Assembly (NCBI RefSeq): GCF_014656075.1
Contig: NZ_BNBS01000033.1
Span: 1-64,000, forward strand
From: Streptomyces hydrogenans
GTDB taxonomy: Bacteria > Actinomycetota > Actinomycetes > Streptomycetales > Streptomycetaceae
Direction: 5' to 3'
Length of the DNA stretch: 64,000 nt
Part shown: piece by piece, positions 15,849 to 23,091 of the stretch
Numbering within the stretch: the stretch's first letter is position 1
How the letters are laid out: the number at the start of each line of letters is the position of its first letter
The notes under the pieces: generated by a model
What the model saw: the letters and a program-made list of their open reading frames with translations, nothing else
The model's database searches: none
What the model was told of the DNA's origin: nothing
Translations under genes and position numbers: made by a program

Positions 15849-16221
15849 GCCGCACCACGCGGACGCACGGGCCGCCCGAACCGGCCGGCCGTCTGCTCAC
15901 CGACACAGCTTCCGCCACCGGAGCCGGGCGCCGGGACGCCAGGGGGATCCCACACGTCGGCCTCCCCTGTCGCTCGCGCCCGGTGCTTCGAGGACGCGTC
16001 GCGCACCCGTCGGGTGGCTCCCCCTCGACACCCCGAAGCGGCGCCCGCGCTCGTCGGCGGGCGCACCGGGTGAAAGCTCCTCCGGCTCGCGGGCACGTCG
16101 TCTCGCCCGGCGAACCAGCAGCACCCCACACTACATCTGGGGAGCGCCCGCTTCGCACCATCCCAGATGTAGTGGAAGGGTCACGAAGGCACGCGAGCTC
16201 GGCGCGGTCGCCCCGGGCTCC
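15849..16221. other. Upstream region of the deoxynucleoside kinase gene
   Basis: About 370 bp with no gene seen. It contains the striking 13-bp inverted repeat at 16129-16174. The DUF6479 stop lies directly beyond its right end. Confidence 0.5.
16129..16174. promoter_or_regulatory. NrdR-like box pair upstream of the deoxynucleoside kinase
   Basis: The arms CACTACATCTGGG (16129-16141) and CCCAGATGTAGTG (16162-16174) are perfect complements with 20 nt between them. Each resembles the NrdR box (acaCwAtATaTwgtgt) at about 10-11 of 16 positions, and their centres are about 32 bp apart, the three-turn spacing usual for NrdR box pairs. An alternative reading is an unrelated hairpin or terminator. 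Confidence 0.5.
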
Positions 16222-16446
16222 TCACCGGTCCGGGTCGTCGTGCGGGACCGTCCAGGAGTCCTGCCGGGCCTCGGCCCGGGGCGGCTGGGTGACGCCGGCG
16301 GACCGGCGCCTGCGGGCGACCCGTCGGGAGCCCCACCAGAACGCGGCGATCAGCACGGCGACCAGTACCACTCCCACCAGGATCAGGAGCAGCGAAGACG
16401 ATCCGGCGGCGGCGAGTCCGGCAGCGGTCGCGGAGGGAAGAGCCAT
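16222..16446 (-). CDS. DUF6479 single-pass membrane peptide
   Basis: A 74-aa protein with one membrane helix (about residues 17-40, 'SSLLLILVGVVLVAVLIAAFWW') followed by a basic 'GSRRVARRRR' stop-transfer and a short hydrophilic tail. This is the DUF6479 layout seen in Streptomyces. An AGAGAGG ribosome site lies upstream of the ATG. No function is known. It stands between a SixA-like phosphatase and the kinase gene, all reading left, but separated by gaps. Confidence 0.75.
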   Translation of the reverse strand: MALPSATAAGLAAAGSSSLLLILVGVVLVAVLIAAFWWGSRRVARRRRSAGVTQPPRAEARQDSWTVPHDDPDR

Positions 16447-16516
16447 GAGATCGACCTCTCTGTATGTGCGAAACGGTCCGTACCGACGCTCACGCGCCTA
16501 CCCTCCCCGGGCCGGG

Positions 16517-17077
16517 TCAGTCGGCCGGTGACCAGAGCGCGGCCAGGGTCCCGCTGCCCGAGGAGAGGCTCCGCCGGCCGCCCGGCACGTCGATCACCAC
16601 CAGGGCCGAGGTCGGAAGCTTCGTCCTCAGCCGCTCCAGGAGCTCCGGAGGGCCGCTTCCGCAGAGGCCGACGGCCAGTTCGTGGAGGCCCGGATTGTGG
16701 CCGACCAGCATCACCGAGGCGAGGCCCCGTCCCCGCTCCGCCAGGACGGCGACCAGGTCGCCCGGCGGAGCCTTGTAGAGCCGCTCGTCGTACACGGCGG
16801 GCGGGGGGTACTCCAGCGCGCGGGCCGCGAGCTGCCAGGTCTCCCGCGCCCTGCGGGCCGGCGAGCACAGCACCAGGTCGGGCTGGAGGGCGGAGTCCGC
16901 GAGCCACCGGCCCGCCCGGGGCGCGTCGGACCTTCCTCGCTTCCTCAGCGGACGGTCGAAGTCGTGGACCGGCCGGTCCTTCGCGATCGCCTTCGCGTGC
17001 CGGAACAGCAGCAGACGGCACGCGACCGCCCCACCGGGGTTCGCGTCCGCCGGCGGGAAGCCGTCCTCCGGGGCCAT
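16517..17077 (-). CDS. SixA-type histidine phosphatase family protein
   Basis: A 186-aa member of the phosphoglycerate-mutase-like phosphatase family. The catalytic motif is 'LLLFRHAKA' (RHx) near residue 26, the second Arg lies in 'LCSPARRARETW' near residue 71 and the second His is in 'MLVGHNPGLHELA' near residue 124. SixA removes phosphate from His-phosphotransfer domains, but many actinobacterial members act on small molecules, so the substrate is open. The ATG has GAGGAG upstream. Confidence 0.9.
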   Translation of the reverse strand: MAPEDGFPPADANPGGAVACRLLLFRHAKAIAKDRPVHDFDRPLRKRGRSDAPRAGRWLADSALQPDLVLCSPARRARETWQLAARALEYPPPAVYDERLYKAPPGDLVAVLAERGRGLASVMLVGHNPGLHELAVGLCGSGPPELLERLRTKLPTSALVVIDVPGGRRSLSSGSGTLAALWSPAD

Positions 17078-17327
17078 GGTCGTCTCCTCTCGCGGGAGTG
17101 GTTTCCGGGTCCGGATCAGGGTCCGGTCGCCGAAGGTCCGCGGGCCGGGCCCGCGGCTCGCGCGGTGACCGCCGCCCGGACGCACGGCCGCTATGCGGCG
17201 CCTGTCCACTCCGGGCCGACCCATGCCCCGCCCGCCGAAGGCGGCTCCGGGGGGGATCACGTCGCCGGTGACGCGGGAGGGCGTCGGCCCCGCGCCGGTC
17301 CGGCGGGAGGTCGGGCACCGCCCGGGT

Positions 17328-17344
17328 GACGGAAGTCTTACGGC
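17328..17344 (+). promoter_or_regulatory. Shared locus motif, copy A (epimerase)
   Basis: GACGGAAGTCTTACGGC lies 50 bp upstream of the epimerase ATG. Near-identical elements precede three other units of this locus (20509, 24288, 26449). It is probably the binding site of the neighbouring OmpR-type regulator. Confidence 0.55.
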
Positions 17345-17380
17345 CCGGCGCGCTGGGCCCCGGCCGGGCGGGACGGTCCG

Positions 17381-17386
17381 TAGCGT
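17381..17386 (+). promoter_or_regulatory. -10 box of a probable leaderless epimerase promoter
   Basis: TAGCGT lies 7 bases before the ATG, so the transcript would begin at or next to the start codon. No ribosome-binding site is present. Confidence 0.45.
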
Positions 17387-17393
17387 CGGGGGC

Positions 17394-18455
17394 ATGCGCG
17401 TACTCGTCACAGGAGGGGCCGGGTTCATCGGCTCGCAGGTCGTCAGGTCGCTGGAGCGGGCCGGGCACGAGCCCGTCGTGCTGGACGTGCTGCTGCCCCG
17501 GGCGCACGCCGCCGTCCCGGAACCTCCGGGCCGGGAGTTCCTGCGGGTGGACGTGAGGGACGCGGACGGCGTGCGCACGGCGCTGCGCGGGATCGACGCC
17601 GTCTGCCACCAGGCCGCCATGGTGGGCCTGGGGAAGGACTTCGCCGACGCGCCCGCCTACGTCGGCTGCAACGACCTGGGGACGGCCGTGCTGCTGTCCG
17701 GGATGGCCGAGGCGGGCGTGCGGCGTCTCGTCCTCGCCGGGTCGATGGTGGTGTACGGGGAGGGGCGGTACGACTGCCCCCGGCACGGGCGCGTGCGCCC
17801 CGGCCCCCGGCGCCCCGAGGACCTCGCCGCGGGGCGGTTCGAACCGCCCTGTCCGGAGTGCGGCGCGGCGCTCTCGCCCGGTCTGGTCGGGGAGGACGCT
17901 CCGGCCGACCCCCGCAACGTGTACGCCGTGACGAAGCTGGCCCAGGAACACCTGTCGGCCGCCTGGGCGAGGTCGACCGGAGGGTCGGCGGTGTCCTTGC
18001 GCTACCACAACGTGTACGGGCCGGGGATGCCCCGTGACACGCCCTACGCCGGCGTCGCCTCCCTCTTCCGCTCCGCGCTGGCCCGCGGCGAGGCGCCGCG
18101 GGTCTTCGAGGACGGCGGGCAGCGCCGCGACTTCGTCCACGTGCGGGACGTGGCCGCCGCGAACGTCCTCGCGCTGGAGGCCGACGCACCGCCGGGCGGC
18201 ACCCTCACCCCGTACAACACCGGCAGCGGGGATCCGCACACCGTGGGCGAGATGGCGGAGGCCCTGGCCCGGGCGCACGGCGGCCCGCGGCCGGTGACGA
18301 CGGGCGAGTTCAGGCTCGGGGACGTCCGGCACGTCACCGCGGACCCCTCGCGGCTGCGGCGCGACCTCGGATGGACTCCCGAGGTCGGGTTCGCGGCGGG
18401 CATGGAGGAGTTCGCCCGGGCCGGACAACGGGCCTCGGCGGCCGTCGTCGGATAG
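17394..18455 (+). CDS. NAD-dependent epimerase/dehydratase (dTDP-rhamnose 4-epimerase-like)
   Basis: A 353-aa extended short-chain dehydrogenase acting on a nucleotide sugar. The NAD motif is 'VTGGAGFIGSQVV' at residues 5-17, the catalytic motif is 'YAVTKLA' (YxxxK) near residue 179 with a Ser in 'LAGSMVVYGEG', and 'YHNVYGPGMP' follows. A four-Cys/His insert (CPRH... and CPECG, about residues 128-162) looks like a small zinc ribbon and is typical of a subgroup that includes dTDP-L-rhamnose 4-epimerases. It is the first gene of the glycan-type locus and probably makes the sugar donor used by the glycosyltransferases nearby. A regulatory motif and leaderless promoter lie directly upstream. Confidence 0.85.
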   Translation: MRVLVTGGAGFIGSQVVRSLERAGHEPVVLDVLLPRAHAAVPEPPGREFLRVDVRDADGVRTALRGIDAVCHQAAMVGLGKDFADAPAYVGCNDLGTAVLLSGMAEAGVRRLVLAGSMVVYGEGRYDCPRHGRVRPGPRRPEDLAAGRFEPPCPECGAALSPGLVGEDAPADPRNVYAVTKLAQEHLSAAWARSTGGSAVSLRYHNVYGPGMPRDTPYAGVASLFRSALARGEAPRVFEDGGQRRDFVHVRDVAAANVLALEADAPPGGTLTPYNTGSGDPHTVGEMAEALARAHGGPRPVTTGEFRLGDVRHVTADPSRLRRDLGWTPEVGFAAGMEEFARAGQRASAAVVG

Positions 18456-18594
18456 CCCCGGTCGCCGCCCGTTGTCCGCTGCTCGCTGCCCGCCGGCTAC
18501 GGGCAGCGGACGGCGGACCTGATCCGCCCCACTCGGCGGCTGCCGAAGGACGAACCCGATCGGCCCGACTCGGCAGCCGTCGGCGGACGGTCCG

Positions 18595-19707
18595 TCAGCC
18601 GGCCGCCGCGGGCAGGGTGACCTCGAATCGGCAGCCGCCGGGCACGTTGCGGACCTCGGCCCGGCCGGCGTGGGCCTCGACGATGCCCCGGACGATGGCG
18701 AGGCCGAGGCCGGCCCCGGCGGGCGGTGTCCGGGCCTCGGTGCCGCGCCAGCCCGTGTCGAAGACGCGGGGCAGGTCCTCGTCCGGGATGCCGCCGCAGC
18801 CGTCGGTGACGGAGACGACGACGGTGGCCGCCCGGCGCCGGGCGGCCACCGCCACGGTGCCGTCGGCGGGTGTGTGGCGGATGGCGTTGACGAGCAGGTT
18901 GGCCAGCACGCGGGTCATCTCCCTGCCGTCGACCTCGACCGGGACCGCCTCGACCTCGTCGCCCACCAGACGCACCCGGTGTGCGCGGGCGAGCGGGTCC
19001 GCGCCGCTCAGGGCATCGCCGACGAGGTCGTACACGGAGACACGGCTCGGGGCGAGGGCCAGCGCCCCCGCGTGGATGCGGGACAGCTCGAAGAGGTCGC
19101 CGACCATGCCGGTGAGGCGTTCGACCTCGGTGCGGATCTGCCGGTGGTAGCGGGCCGGTTCGGCGGCCATGCCGTCCTCCAGGGCCTCCGCCATCGCCCG
19201 CAGTCCGGCGAGCGGGGTGCGCAGGTCGTGGGAGATCCAGGCGACGAGCTCCCGGCGGGACGTCTCCAGGGCCCGTTCGCGCGCCCGGGAGGCTTCGAGC
19301 CTGGCGCTGGTCGCGGCGAGTTCACGGGTGAGCGCCGCGAGTTCGGCGGTGGCACCGCCGTGCGGCGGGGCGAAGCTGCCGCCCTCGCCGAAGTCCCTCG
19401 CGGCCAGGGTCAGCGCGCGGCTCCCCGCCACCACCCACCGGCCGAGGACCAGGGCGGTGGCCAGCGAGACCAGGGAGGCCATGGCGACGACCACGGTGAC
19501 GACCCACAGGTCGTGGGAGGAGAGGAACATCGCCCGGGCGACCGCCAGCGTGCCGGCGAGCATGGCGGTGACGGTCACGCCGGCGACGACGGTGAGGGAC
19601 ACGGCGACCGAGCGGTGCCGTACAAGACGGAGGGCGACCGCCCCGACCAGTCCGGCGCAGGCGGCTCCCGCGAAGGCGAACGCGGCGATGAGCAGGACGT
19701 CCTTCAT
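18595..19707 (-). CDS. Two-component sensor histidine kinase
   Basis: A 370-aa membrane sensor kinase. Two or more membrane segments lie in the first 95 residues with only a short extracytoplasmic loop, then a HAMP-like linker, the phospho-acceptor 'LVAWISHDLRTPLAGLRAMAEAL' near residue 155 and the ATPase domain with 'NLLVNAIRHTPADG' (N box), 'VTDGCGGIPDEDLPRVFD' (G1) and 'GAGLGLAIVRGIVEAHAG' (G2). The short loop suggests it senses the membrane itself or a partner protein. The ATG overlaps the stop of the response regulator (ATGA), so the two are coupled. It presumably phosphorylates that regulator. Confidence 0.93.
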   Translation of the reverse strand: MKDVLLIAAFAFAGAACAGLVGAVALRLVRHRSVAVSLTVVAGVTVTAMLAGTLAVARAMFLSSHDLWVVTVVVAMASLVSLATALVLGRWVVAGSRALTLAARDFGEGGSFAPPHGGATAELAALTRELAATSARLEASRARERALETSRRELVAWISHDLRTPLAGLRAMAEALEDGMAAEPARYHRQIRTEVERLTGMVGDLFELSRIHAGALALAPSRVSVYDLVGDALSGADPLARAHRVRLVGDEVEAVPVEVDGREMTRVLANLLVNAIRHTPADGTVAVAARRRAATVVVSVTDGCGGIPDEDLPRVFDTGWRGTEARTPPAGAGLGLAIVRGIVEAHAGRAEVRNVPGGCRFEVTLPAAAG

Positions 19708-20435
19708 CCGAGGGCCTCCTGCCCGGGGCCGGGTTCGAAGCGGTAGCCGACGCCCCACACCGTCTGGATCAGGGCGGGCCGCGCCGGATCCTCCTCGATC
19801 TTGGCGCGCAGCCGCCGCACGTGCACGGTGACCGTGGACAGGTCGCCGAAGTCCCAGCCCCACACCCGCCGCATCAGCGCCTCCCGGCCGTGCGCCGTGC
19901 CGGGGTGCTCCAGGAAGTACGCCAGGAGGTCGAACTCGCGCAGGGTGAGGGCGAGTTCCCGGCCGGCCCGGGTGGCCCGGCGGGTCTCCGGGTCGACGGT
20001 CAGGTCTCCGGCCCGCAAGGTGCCCCGGGGCGCGGCCGTCGTGGCGGCGCGGTCGCGGCGCAGCACGGAGGCGACCCGCAGGACGAGTTCGCGGGGGCTG
20101 AACGGTTTCGTGACGTAGTCGTCGGCGCCCACTTCGAGGCCCGTGACGCGGTCCTCCTCGTCGCTCCGCGCGGTCAGCATGATGATCGGGACGGGCCCGG
20201 CGGCCCTCAGTCGGCGGCACACCTCCAGGCCGTCCAGACCGGGCAGCATCAGGTCGAGGACGACGAGGTCGGGCCGTCGTTCCCCGGCCCGGCGCAGCGC
20301 GTCGACGCCGTCCGAGGCGTGCTCGACGGCGAACCGGGCCCGCTCCAGATAGCCGGTGACGACCTCGGCGACCGTCGGGTCGTCGTCCACCACCAGGATC
20401 CGGGCGACGGGATGGGGGACGCTGTGCTCGCTCAT
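19704..20435 (-). CDS. OmpR/PhoB-type response regulator
   Basis: A 243-aa regulator. The receiver domain (about residues 12-125) has the acidic pocket 'VVDDDP', phospho-acceptor Asp in 'DLVVLDLMLPGLDG' near residue 61 and Lys in 'DYVTKPFSPREL'. The winged-helix domain (about 145-238) shows 'LTLREFDLLAYFLEHPGTAHGREALMRRVWG' and 'TVHVRRLRAKIE'. It is first in an operon with the kinase. A CAGGCT box sits 7 bases before the ATG, so the message may be leaderless. The motif copy at 20509-20522 lies between it and the divergent glycosyltransferase operon, which suggests self-control and control of the locus. Confidence 0.94.
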   Translation of the reverse strand: MSEHSVPHPVARILVVDDDPTVAEVVTGYLERARFAVEHASDGVDALRRAGERRPDLVVLDLMLPGLDGLEVCRRLRAAGPVPIIMLTARSDEEDRVTGLEVGADDYVTKPFSPRELVLRVASVLRRDRAATTAAPRGTLRAGDLTVDPETRRATRAGRELALTLREFDLLAYFLEHPGTAHGREALMRRVWGWDFGDLSTVTVHVRRLRAKIEEDPARPALIQTVWGVGYRFEPGPGQEALG

Positions 20436-20442
20436 GCCGCAC

Positions 20443-20448
20443 AGCCTG
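20443..20448 (-). promoter_or_regulatory. -10 box of a probable leaderless response-regulator promoter
   Basis: CAGGCT, read on the minus strand, lies 7 bases before the ATG, within the string TGCCAGGCTG that also precedes the GT-C gene at 24347-24356. Confidence 0.4.
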
Positions 20449-20508
20449 GCATCCGCGCCTCCCGGTGGTCACGGCCAGGCGGGCGGACCTCGCACGCCGT
20501 CCGCGTTT

Positions 20509-20522
20509 CGTAAGGACTTCCG
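20509..20522 (-). promoter_or_regulatory. Shared locus motif, copy B (regulator/GT2 divergent region)
   Basis: CGTAAGGACTTCCG on the plus strand, that is CGGAAGTCCTTACG on the minus strand. It sits between the response-regulator gene and the GT2 operon and could serve both. Confidence 0.55.
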
Positions 20523-20547
20523 GCGCTCCGCGGGACTCCGCGCTTCC

Positions 20548-20553
20548 TACGGT
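20548..20553 (+). promoter_or_regulatory. -10 box of a probable leaderless GT2-operon promoter
   Basis: TACGGT lies 6 bases before the GTG at 20560. The arrangement repeats that of the epimerase gene and favours the GTG over the ATG at 20569 as start. Confidence 0.45.
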
Positions 20554-20559
20554 GGGGCC

Positions 20560-21345
20560 GTGACCTCCATGAGCGTAGACGTCGTCCTTCCCTGTCTCGA
20601 CGAGGCCGAGGCCCTGCCCTGGGTGCTCGATCGCGTTCCCGACCGATGGCGGGCGATCGTCGTCGACAACGGCTCCACCGACGGTTCCGCCGCACTCGCC
20701 CGCCGCCTCGGTGCGACGGTGGTGCACGAGCCCCGCCGCGGCTTCGGCGCCGCCTGCCACGCCGGACTCCTCGCCTCCGACGCCGAATTCGTCTGCTACT
20801 GCGACTGCGACGCGTCGCTGGACCCCGGCCTGCTGACCGGCATGGTGGACTCCGTGGACGACGGCTCCGCCGACCTCGTCCTCGGCCGTCGGCGGCCCAC
20901 CGGGCGCGGTGCGTGGCCCCTGCACGCCCGGGCCGGAAACGCGGCGCTGTCCCGCCTGGTCCGGCGGAGGACGGGCCTGCGACTGCACGATCTGGGGCCG
21001 ATGCGGGTCGCCCGGCGGGACGCGCTGCTGTCCCTGGACCTGACCGACCGGCGCAGCGGCTACCCGCTGCAGATGGTCGTGCGCGCGGCCGACGCGGGCT
21101 GGCGGGTGCGGGAGGTGGACGTGCCCTACCGCCCGCGTACCGGGCGGTCCAAGGTGACGGGCACGTGGCGGGGCACCTGGCAGGCCGTCCGGGACATGCG
21201 CCGGGTCCTGGACGAGCCCGCGCCACGCGCGGAGGCCACCGCACCGGTCGCGGTCGAACCGCGCGGGGACGGGACCACACCGGTCATGGTCAAGGCCGAA
21301 CCCGTCGTGGACGAGGCCGCGCCGGTCGTGGGTGAGCGCGCGTGA
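20560..21345 (+). CDS. Family 2 glycosyltransferase (polyprenyl-phosphate sugar transferase-like)
   Basis: A 261-aa GT-A fold transferase. The start 'VDVVLPCLDEAEALPWVLDRVPD' is typical of DPM1/DPG-type enzymes; the nucleotide site 'IVVDNGSTDGSAALARRLGA' and 'EPRRGFGAACHAGLLAS' follow, then the metal-binding 'YCDCDASLDP' (a DxD-like motif) and 'RSGYPLQMVVRA'. It has no membrane helices and the C-terminal 45 residues are a repetitive acidic tail. It probably moves a sugar from a nucleotide donor to a polyprenyl phosphate for the GT-C enzyme at 24.4 kb. It is the first gene of a three-gene operon; its stop overlaps the next start (GTGA). Confidence 0.85.
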   Translation: MTSMSVDVVLPCLDEAEALPWVLDRVPDRWRAIVVDNGSTDGSAALARRLGATVVHEPRRGFGAACHAGLLASDAEFVCYCDCDASLDPGLLTGMVDSVDDGSADLVLGRRRPTGRGAWPLHARAGNAALSRLVRRRTGLRLHDLGPMRVARRDALLSLDLTDRRSGYPLQMVVRAADAGWRVREVDVPYRPRTGRSKVTGTWRGTWQAVRDMRRVLDEPAPRAEATAPVAVEPRGDGTTPVMVKAEPVVDEAAPVVGERA

Positions 21346-21974
21346 CGGCCCTTCTCGTCATCGCCAAGCAGCCGTTGCCCGGCCGGGTCAAGACCCGGCT
21401 CACTCCCCCGTTCACCCCCGTGCAGGCCGCCGCGCTCGCCGAGGCCGCCCTCGCCGACACCCTCGCCGTGGCGGCGCGGGTTCCGGCCGCCCGGCACGTC
21501 CTGGTGCTGGACGGGGAGCCCGGCGCGTGGCTGCCCCCGTGCTTCGAGGTCGTGCCCCAGGTGGCGGGCGGGCTCGACGTGCGGCTCGCCGCCGCCTTCG
21601 CCGGGTGCGACGGGCCGGCGCTGCTCATCGGCATGGACACCCCGCAGATCACGCCCGGATCGCTGACCGGGGCGCTCCGCTGGGACGCGTACGACGCCTG
21701 GTTCGGGCCCGCGGCCGACGGGGGCTTCTGGGCGCTCGGGCTGCGCTCCCCCGAGCCCTCGCTCCTGCTCGGCGTCCCCATGTCACGGGCCGACACCGGC
21801 GGCGTGCTGTTCGAGCGGCTGCGCGCGGCCGGGCTGCGGACCGGCCGGCTGCCCGTCCTGCGGGACGTGGACACCGCCGAGGACGCGCGCCACGTGGCGG
21901 CGGAGGCGACGGGCACCCGTTTCGCCGCCCTGCACGCCGTGCTGGCTCCGGCCCGGGCCGGAGCGGGGACGTGA
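21342..21974 (+). CDS. DUF2064 / TIGR04282-type glycosyltransferase
   Basis: A 210-aa protein of the DUF2064 family, relatives of GT-A nucleotidyl or glycosyl transferases. It shows 'LLVIAKQPLPGRVKTRLTPPFT' at the N-terminus (the KxPxPGxVKTRL signature), 'LLIGMDTPQITPG' near residue 88 and 'FGPAADGGFWALGLR' near 115. TIGR04282 members occur beside GT2 enzymes and methyltransferases in many genomes. Here it overlaps the GT2 stop on the left and the methyltransferase start on the right (GTGA in both cases), so all three are translationally coupled. The exact reaction is unknown. Confidence 0.85.
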   Translation: MTALLVIAKQPLPGRVKTRLTPPFTPVQAAALAEAALADTLAVAARVPAARHVLVLDGEPGAWLPPCFEVVPQVAGGLDVRLAAAFAGCDGPALLIGMDTPQITPGSLTGALRWDAYDAWFGPAADGGFWALGLRSPEPSLLLGVPMSRADTGGVLFERLRAAGLRTGRLPVLRDVDTAEDARHVAAEATGTRFAALHAVLAPARAGAGT

Positions 21975-22696
21975 CCGCCGCGACGACCGCCTGGCGCGCC
22001 GACCCCTACGCCGACGCGCTGCGCACCGGACGGGGCCCTCTCTACCTCGGCCGTGACGACGGGTGGCTGCTGCCGCTGGAGGTCGAGCGGTGGTGCGACG
22101 CCCCCGACCCGGCCGACCGGTCCGTCCTGGAGCGCTGCCGGGGCTCGGTCCTCGACATCGGCTGTGGCCCGGGCCGGCTCGTCGCCGCGCTGGCCGCCGA
22201 CGGGCGCCGGGCGATGGGCATCGACGTCAGCCGTGAGGCCGTCGCCCGCGCGATCGGGCTCGGCGCGACGGCCCTGTGCCGTTCGGTCTTCGATCCGCTC
22301 CCGGCGGAGGGGCGCTGGGACACGGCCCTGCTGATCGACGGCAACATCGGCATCGGCGGCGATCCGACCGCACTGCTGCGCCGCTTGCGGCGGGTCGTGT
22401 CCCGGTCCGGCCGGATCGTCGCGGAGTGCCTGGCCGTCGACGTGGACGAGCGGTGCCAGGTGCGGGTGGTGGACGGCAGAGGGGGCCGGGGCGAGCGGTT
22501 CCCGTGGGCCCGGGTGGGTGGGCCGGCGTTGGCCGCGCACGCGGCGGCCGCGGGCTGGGCCGTGGGCGAGCGGTGGGAGCTGAGGGGCCGCCACTTCGCC
22601 GCCCTCGCCCGTCAGTCGTCCCCGTCGCCCCTGCCACCCCCGGCACCCCCGTCCCCGGCGCCCCCGGCGCCCTCGGCGTCCCCGTCGTCCCGCTGA
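21971..22696 (+). CDS. SAM-dependent methyltransferase
   Basis: A 241-aa class I methyltransferase. Motif I is 'SVLDIGCGPGRLVAAL' near residue 58, followed by 'AMGIDVSREAVARA' and 'WDTALLIDGNIGIGGDP' (motif IV region) near 118. It is the third gene of the coupled GT2 operon and may methylate the sugar or its carrier. The GTG start overlaps the previous stop. The last 25 residues are a low-complexity Pro-Ser-Ala tail whose DNA overlaps, on the other strand, the tail of the converging membrane-protein gene (22612-22696). Confidence 0.85.
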   Translation: MTAATTAWRADPYADALRTGRGPLYLGRDDGWLLPLEVERWCDAPDPADRSVLERCRGSVLDIGCGPGRLVAALAADGRRAMGIDVSREAVARAIGLGATALCRSVFDPLPAEGRWDTALLIDGNIGIGGDPTALLRRLRRVVSRSGRIVAECLAVDVDERCQVRVVDGRGGRGERFPWARVGGPALAAHAAAAGWAVGERWELRGRHFAALARQSSPSPLPPPAPPSPAPPAPSASPSSR

Positions 22697-23091
22697 GCGC
22701 GTTCCCGTCGCCGCCGTACGAGGACGCGCGCGGTCGTTCCGGCGGCGACTACCGCCAGGACGATCGCGAGGTTGCGTCCGTACGGCAGCGGCAGCGCGGA
22801 CGGGTTCGGCGGTTCTCCCGGACGCACCAGCAGGGGCAGGGTGACGAGCACCAGGCCGCCCGCCACGACCAGCGCCCCGCGCAGCGTGCCGCGGTGGCGC
22901 CGTCCCACGAGCAGCAGGCCCACCGCGAGGACCAGGGGGGCGAGGATGCCGTCGTGCAGGACGAGCGCCCCGGCCAGCCACAGGAGCACGCCGGCCGGGT
23001 CGGGCTCGGCCACCACCAGCCGGACGCCGATCCCGATCAGGAGCACGCCCAGTCCACCGAGCGCGTACCGCGCCGTGCCGGCGGTCCTCAC
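22612..23091 (-). CDS. Small multi-pass membrane protein
   Basis: A 159-aa protein with about four hydrophobic segments (around residues 5-23, 28-47, 58-75 and 97-113) and a Gly-Asp-rich C-terminal tail. I recognise no family. The GTG start overlaps the stop of the molybdopterin oxidoreductase gene upstream (GTGA), so it is the second gene of that operon and may be a partner subunit in the membrane. Its last 28 codons overlap the converging methyltransferase gene. Confidence 0.7.
   Translation of the reverse strand: MRTAGTARYALGGLGVLLIGIGVRLVVAEPDPAGVLLWLAGALVLHDGILAPLVLAVGLLLVGRRHRGTLRGALVVAGGLVLVTLPLLVRPGEPPNPSALPLPYGRNLAIVLAVVAAGTTARVLVRRRRERAQRDDGDAEGAGGAGDGGAGGGRGDGDD

Larger units (their letters stand above)
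17078..17393. other. Divergent region between SixA-like and epimerase genes
   Basis: 316 bp with no gene seen. Its right end carries the locus-wide CGGAA...CTTACGG element and a TAGCGT -10 box seven bases before the epimerase ATG. Confidence 0.5.
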
